Below, in pieces: positions 58,515 through 64,000 of a stretch of 64,000 nt of DNA. Source of the DNA: Moringa oleifera (taxonomy: Eukaryota; Streptophyta; Magnoliopsida; Brassicales; Moringaceae); assembly GCA_021397835.1 (NCBI GenBank), contig JAJFZO010000799.1, positions 682,001 through 746,000 of the forward strand. The letters are read 5' to 3'. Position 1 is the stretch's first letter; each line of letters opens with the position of its first letter. The position numbers were made by a program, and so were the translations under genes. Below the pieces are notes generated by a model, which worked only from the letters and a program-made list of their open reading frames with translations, had not been told where the DNA came from and did no database searches.

Positions 58515-61500
58515 ATGGATAAAACTTGGATGTTTGCTGATAAAAGATCAAAGGCATATGATGAAGGGGTGAATAACTTTTTAGATTATGCTGTTCAGAA
58601 CAATGATAACCCTGAATTAGTTCGGTGTCCATGTATTAAATATGGTAATATGAAGCGTCATACTCCATATGAGATACGGAATCATTTATATGTATGTGGA
58701 GTTGATAGTAGTTATCACAACTGGATATAGCACGGAGAAACTAGTATTGTTGGGTCTTCTACTAGTAAGAATGCTAAGGTTGTTAGGGAGGTAGAATACA
58801 TTGAAAAAATTGATAACACTGTAAAAATGGTTCAAGAGGCATTTGCAAAGTATGATAGTAATCTTAACCACTTTGACAGATTACTTTGTGATGTTGAGAA
58901 ACCTCTGTATTCTAGATCAGTGAAGTTTACTAAATTATTTGCTTTAGTTAAATTATACAATTTGAAGGCAAAATACGATTGGTCCAATCAAAGCTTTAGT
59001 GATCTTTTAAATTTGATTGCCAAAATATTGCCTAATAATAATGAAATGATTACATCCATGATTATGCCAAGAAAAAATTGAATGCATTAGGCATGGAGTA
59101 TTAAAAGATTCATACCTATTCAAATGATTGCATATTACATCAGAAGGAGTTTCAAGATGACATTCAATGTCCAACTTGTGGACTTTCAAGGTGGAAAGTA
59201 ATGAAAAACGGTAACAAAATAAAGATTGATGTGCCTACTAAGGTGTTGTGGTATTTTTCACCAATACCAAGATTTAGAAGAATATGCAAAAGTTCTAAAA
59301 TATTAAAACACCTTACATGGCATTCAAATAAAAGGGAAATTGATGGTCAGTTGAGGCACCCATCGGATACACCATCATGGAAATTGGTCGACTACATGTG
59401 GCCAGAGTTTGTTTAAGAGCCAAGAAACTTAAGGCTTGCTATATCAGCAGATGGGATCAATCCACATAGTACATTGAGTAGTCGATGTAGTTGTTGACCA
59501 ATGATTATGGTGAATTATAATTTATCGCCATAGTTAACAATGAAGAGAAAGTTCATGATGTTGACGTTACTAATATCATGTCCTAAATAACCTGGTAATA
59601 ATATCGATGTCCACTTGGCTCCACTTATAAAAGACTTGAAAATGTTATGGGACACAGGTGTAAAAGTATATGATGCGTACCATAATGGGTCATTCAACTT
59701 GAAAGCTATTTTGTTATGGATAATCAATGATTTTTCTATATATGTTAATTTGTCTAGTTGCACTGTTAATGGGTATTATGCTTGTCCTATCTATGCTGAG
59801 AACACCCAAGCTAGTCACTTAAAACATAGTAAAAAGATGTCATATGTTGGATATAGGAGATTCCTACCACGGCATCATCCTTACCGCAGACAGAAAAAGG
59901 CCTCTTATGGTGAATAAGAAGTCAAAATTCCTCCCTAGCCATTAAGCAGTGAAAAAAGTCTTTCACAAAGTTCAATGTTTAGTAAATTCATGGAGAAAGT
60001 CGAAGAAATGATACAATGGGTAAAGAAGATTTTGTTACACAATGTTGAAAAAAGAGGTTGATTTTTTTTACTTATCATATTGGAAGTCCATGCGTATCAG
60101 ATATATTCTAGATGTCATGCACATTGAAAAGAACATTTGTGATAGTCTTCTTAGGACATTGCTTGATATTTCAGGAAACTCTAAAGATGGATTAGGTTTT
60201 AGAATGGATTTAAAAAACATGGGTTAAGGTTTGAGTTGGAACCACGAGTTCGTGGTAATCGTACATTTCTACCACCTGCATGCTAACTTTATCTAGGGAA
60301 GAAAAAAAATATTTTGTAAAGTTTTTAGTAAGATAAAGGTCCTAAATGGGTATTCTTTGAACATCAAAAATCTAGTATCCATGGACAACTTGAAACTATA
60401 TGGGTTGAAGTCACATGATTGTCACATTCTAATGCAACAACTTTACCTATTGCTTTACAAGGTGTGTTACCCAAACATGTTAGATATACTCTCATTAGAC
60501 TTCACATGTTCTTCAATTTGTTATGCCAAAAGGTGGTGGATGTGTCAAAGTTAGATGGAATCCAAAACGAACTTGTCATAAAAATTTTGTTTGCTTGAGA
60601 AGTACTTTCCTCCCAGCTTTTTCAATATTATGGTCCACATCACTGTTCATCTTATTAGAGAAGTAAAGTAAAATTACATGGTCCCATGTATTTACAATGG
60701 GTGCACCCATTTGAGAAAGATGTATGAAAATGTTAAAGGGTTATGTTCGAAATCGTAATAGACCTGAGGATAATATTGTTGAGTCGTACATTACAAATGA
60801 GGCATTAGGATTCTGCGTTGATTATTTATCTCGTATGGATATTAATGGGATTCTCCCATGATAGAATATATTTGGTCATTCAACTCGGAATGGAAAAGCT
60901 TTAACTAGTGGAACTGTTAAGAAAGTTGATAATGTCCTCGTTCATCAAGCGCACTTGTATGTTTTGATGAATACGAGCGAAGTTCAACCATATATAAGGT
61001 AATTAAATTTTATGACTCATAGTTTATTGTTATATCAAGTAATATTTAAATTATTATTTGATGATTTATTCTTAATATGCAGGGAGCATTTAAATCAATT
61101 GAAGGTTGACAAAAGGACTCACATGGTTACATGATGAACAAAATCGAATCTTAAGTAATTAGTTACGCACACGGGTAAGAATACTTATTTTTGTCTAGAC
61201 ATTAAATTTGTTTTTAATATGGTTCATCTAATATATATTATGATACAGATTAAGAATGAACTTTTATTATCCAATCATAATGTCTTATCAATACTATGAT
61301 GGATTGCCCATGGTCCTCGATCCACAGTAATCAAGTATCTTAGATATATCATCAACGGTTGTCACTTTTACACAAAGCAATAAGATAACTAAAGGATCCA
61401 TCAAAATAATGGTGTCACTCTAGTTGCCAACACTGTGCAAATGTCCAATGCTAAGGATAAGAATCCAATATATAGTGATTTGTCATTCTATGGAGTTATA

Positions 61501-61881
61501 CAAGAAATATGGGAACTAGATTATACAATGTTTAGAGTTTCAGTTTTCAAATGTGATTGGATTGAGAATAGTAGTGGTGTTAAAGTTGATGATCTAGGAG
61601 TTATGCTAGTTGATCTTAATCGGATTGGACATAGGAATGATCAGTTTATATTGGCTTCACAAGTAAGACAAGTATTTCACATTGAAGATCCATTTGATGC
61701 CAAATGGTCTATAGCACTGTTAACACCTCCAAAAAACTATGATGAAGATGATGATTTGTGCGATATTAGTGTGGAGCACTTGTCTTTTTGTAATAATTTG
61801 CCACCTGTTGATTTATTTGACCAAATGGATGACCATCATCTTGCATATGCTCGAGACAATGATGAAGGATTATGGGTTTGA
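58515..61881 (+). pseudogene. CACTA TNP2-like transposase, broken
   Basis: This relic encoded the catalytic transposase of an En/Spm-type element. Domains appear in the family order. A Transpos_assoc region comes first (MDKTWMFADKRSKAYDEGV at the start, with the Cys motif RCPCIKYGN), ending at a stop exactly where family members have Trp. Next is FDRLLCDVEKPLY at 58875-58910 and the Transposase_21 core with CPTCGLSRWKV, IPRFRRICKSS, SWKLVDYMWPEF and ISADGINPHS. It continues with HLAPLIKDLKMLWDTGV, GYYACPIYAENT and RRFLPRHHPYRRQKK at 59160-59900. LDVMHIEKNICDSLL lies at 60100-60150, and a DUF4218 region with KSHDCHILMQQL follows at about 60400. The last part is a DUF4216 region (61435-61881, open for 148 codons, with YGVIQEIWELDYTMFRV). 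Several stops and at least three frameshifts separate these parts, and an intron-like gap lies near 61000-61240. Confidence 0.9.
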
Positions 61882-62017
61882 GTATTTTTTAAGGTAGTGA
61901 TCAATTGCCTCATGTATCGAAGTTATTGTGTCTTTTATAATTTTATTTTATTTTTTTAGTTTTATCATGTTATATCATGTTTTGCATATATTATGGTAAC
62001 CATATTTTGTTTTTGTT

Positions 62018-64000
62018 TACAGATTTGACAGATTCTTTTGAACACTCATGTGAAAGCTCTCAACGGTCAAAAAAACTAGATATCACCAGTATGCTTAAGA
62101 TAATTAAGAGTCGTGCTTCCGGAGTTAAGTTCACGATCAAGGTAAATGATAAAGGTCAACTAATTCGGAGGAATGGCATCTAGTTCAATAGCTACATTGG
62201 GGTGGTGATACGTAATACGGTGCCCATAAATATTATGAATTAACACTCAGTAAGCATTGAAATGAAAAATAAGATTTGGGAGAGAATATTGGTAAGTTAA
62301 ATGAAACATAATGTACTATTGCTTTTCAATTAGTTTATTGCTAATTAATTTCATTTGTACCAATCCATTTTTTTATAATATGTTATAGGAGATGTATGAT
62401 ATTGATGCGAGCATGAAGAGGTACATACTTCAGTCTACTGCAAACAAACGGAGGAACATCAAGACCAATCTTACATCAAAGCACACATTCCCTCACATTG
62501 ATGACTTGGAATTTCTATCATTTTCACCTAAAGAATATAGCAGTGCATAGATGTTGAGGTATGACAGCATTTGTGAACTCTCGTATAACAAAATAGTTTT
62601 TCAGATATATATTTATAGTTAGTAAAGTTTTTGTTTATACAATTTTTTTCAAATGTTGATGTGTATTGATCTTACAACAGAAAAGAAAAATAGCAAAAGA
62701 GAAAAGAAAGAAGAATGTGTACGATCATCGTCTATCTAGAAAGGGATTTGTAGGGTTAGAGAGTGAAATTGTAAGTTTTTTTTTTTAATTATTATGTGCA
62801 TAACTGATAATGTATTCATTTGGTGGTACGTTTTAAAATATAACATGTTCACTCTTTATGTTAAAAAAAGAAACAAGCATGGGGTAATGATGCTCAAATT
62901 GATCGTGTCTTATTATGGAAGGCTTCACAACAGAATAAAAAGGGGAATATAAGAATGATGTGAGCCAACTGTGTGGGGAAAGAATTGTAACTGTAGTTCA
63001 ACTTTTTTATAGCATTTATAGCAATAAATTTCATGTTCATTGATTAATTTTATATAACATTGTAGGATGAGTTAATGACACAGAGCACACAGGGTAAATT
63101 TACAAACTTCGGTCTAGAAGATGTACTTACAAAAGCTCTTAGTACACCTGAGCACCACGGATGAATTAGAGGTCAAAGATCTAGGGTAACTATCCCATTT
63201 TATTTTGAGAAGCCCAAAAAATTGAAAGTCCCTCAAGATATGCAATTAGATCAATAACAATCGGCAGAGATGATAAGGTGGTTCACAGAGTATAAAAGAA
63301 TTTTTGACAAATACTATTGCGAACAAAACTGATGATGTCCAACATAAAAAATCTACAATGTAATTTCATTCAAGTAAACCTAGCAACAATATAACTGGAT
63401 TATTGGAGGAAGAAAAATATCCAATACCTCAATTACCTGTGCTAGTTACACCACGACCACCTGCACCTGTATTGGCACCATACGACAACAAAGTATGTTA
63501 CATGTTAATCATAGTAGATATGATATTAATAACATTATGAATGTAACTGCTGTCTTTTTGGATCACTATAGTGTGAGCCATGCCATATGTTCATCCAATC
63601 ATCAAACTATATAGTGGCAAGTGAAGTTATCTTTATGGATTATACTCCTAATCACATGATCCATGGGCGTCCAGGTTCGGGTGACAGTGGACGTAGCTAC
63701 TCATGGTGATGCACAGTTGCCTCGTCCAAACCCAGACGGTGGATTGAAAAATGTTTTTTCTGCATTTAGTTCAGTTATTGCTTAACCTCGAGATTGGGTC
63801 ATTATTGGTACACATGAGGTAATGATTTTGGTAAACATATTTTACGAAGTTAACCTATTAATGTTAATTAAGTTGGCAAAATTTTTTTCAACTATCGACT
63901 ATAAAGCAACAAGGTAAGTTGTCAGTTAAGAGATCCCCAACATTGACAAAACCACAATCATCATAACAAGTATTTTCTGTTGGGCTACCACCAGGATTAC
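62018..64000 (+). pseudogene. Second CACTA protein (Ptta/En/Spm type), broken, partial
   Basis: This is the DNA-binding accessory protein of CACTA elements (plant transposase Ptta/En/Spm family, TNP1/TNPA-like). It begins with IKSRASGVKFTIKVNDKGQL and VVIRNTVPIN near 62100-62240. A region after an intron reads MYDIDASMKRYILQSTANKR and KTNLTSKHTFPHIDDLEFL. A further exon reads DRVLLWKASQQNKKGNI near 62900, and then DELMTQSTQGKFTNFG, EDVLTKALSTPEHHG occurs at 63065-63165. Pieces to the window edge include ATHGDAQLPRPNPDGGLKNV across a frame change near 63700. Canonical gtaagt at about 62771 suggests an intron. Stops and frame changes occur, and the 3' end is outside the window. Confidence 0.85.

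Larger units (their letters stand above)
57191..64000 (+). mobile_element. Large CACTA (En/Spm) element, runs off window
   Basis: Subterminal motifs lie at 57200-57290 (cttcaatgccagttatgtta paired with aactggcattgaag, and aactgacgttaaagg). A leader homologous to the non-autonomous element at 43.2-43.6 kb and an AT-rich zone (57.9-58.5 kb) follow, then two coding regions on the plus strand. The expected outer CACTA terminus was not found just upstream: the sequence before 57191 is unrelated, so the left end is truncated or displaced. The right end lies beyond the window. Both coding regions have stops or frameshifts. Confidence 0.85.

Noticed and set aside
1..64000. CRISPR array, bacterial operon or phage content
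   Set aside because: Repeats are not CRISPR-like in spacing and no prokaryotic genes occur. All recognised genes are plant mitochondrial or plant transposon genes.
1..64000. Window as part of a living mitochondrial genome
   Set aside because: Every recognised mitochondrial gene is dead, the two tRNA clusters have diverged by roughly a tenth, and nuclear-type MULE and CACTA elements are embedded. An unusually large mitogenome with pseudogenes is not fully excluded. Read depth would decide.

Overview
The window is AT-rich flowering-plant DNA. The best reading is a nuclear chromosome segment made of old, decayed mitochondrial DNA (a NUMT) into which DNA transposons have inserted. The mitochondrial origin rests on recognisable gene relics. 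They are a full-length but stop-ridden ccmFN (37.6-39.35 kb, minus strand), the 3' end of matR, the 3' end of the nad1 group II intron and the last nad1 exon (25.0-26.6 kb, plus strand), and the native trnS(GCU)-trnF(GAA)-trnP(UGG) cluster, present twice (22.1-22.85 kb plus and 48.5-49.3 kb minus). The nuclear location is inferred from plant nuclear transposons (MULE and CACTA) and from decay of all organellar genes dominated by C/T and G/A changes, including several Trp-to-stop changes. I see no intact functional gene in the window.

Layout. 1-2361 is the left arm of an inverted repeat (IR1) whose partner is 26891-29335. 2.4-14.6 kb is decayed sequence without recognisable genes, apart from a LINE reverse-transcriptase scrap near 4.1 kb and a 158-codon unidentified ORF at 8.5 kb. 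14.6-15.45 kb is a GC-rich degenerate minisatellite with a 21-22 bp period. 15504-25015 is arm 1 of a large inverted repeat (IR2). It carries the tRNA cluster and a MULE fragment that ends abruptly against matR. 25.0-26.6 kb is matR, the nad1 intron end and nad1 exon 5, with a (TA)n microsatellite inside the exon. 26.9-29.3 kb is the IR1 partner, 29.3-37.6 kb is unrecognised decayed sequence, and 37.6-39.35 kb is ccmFN. About 40.1-44.14 kb is a non-autonomous CACTA element on the minus strand with palindromic subterminal repeats and three 305-bp tandem units. 44.9-48.02 kb is a longer MULE on the minus strand, and 46503-54939 is arm 2 of IR2. 55.13-55.45 kb is a second type of CACTA-like terminus. 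From about 57.19 kb to the window edge is a large CACTA element on the plus strand, coding for a TNP2-like transposase and a second Ptta/En/Spm-type protein. Both are broken by stops or frameshifts.

History suggested by the structure. Mitochondrial DNA entered the nucleus, and a MULE inserted next to the trnS-trnF-trnP block. The block plus part of the MULE was then duplicated in inverted orientation, because both arms carry the same MULE 5' end at the same place. The two copies then diverged by roughly a tenth, mostly by transitions, and each gained its own small tandem duplications and indels. CACTA elements of one family sit at 40-44 kb and 57-64 kb. The 40-44 kb copy is an internally deleted relative of the 57-64 kb copy.
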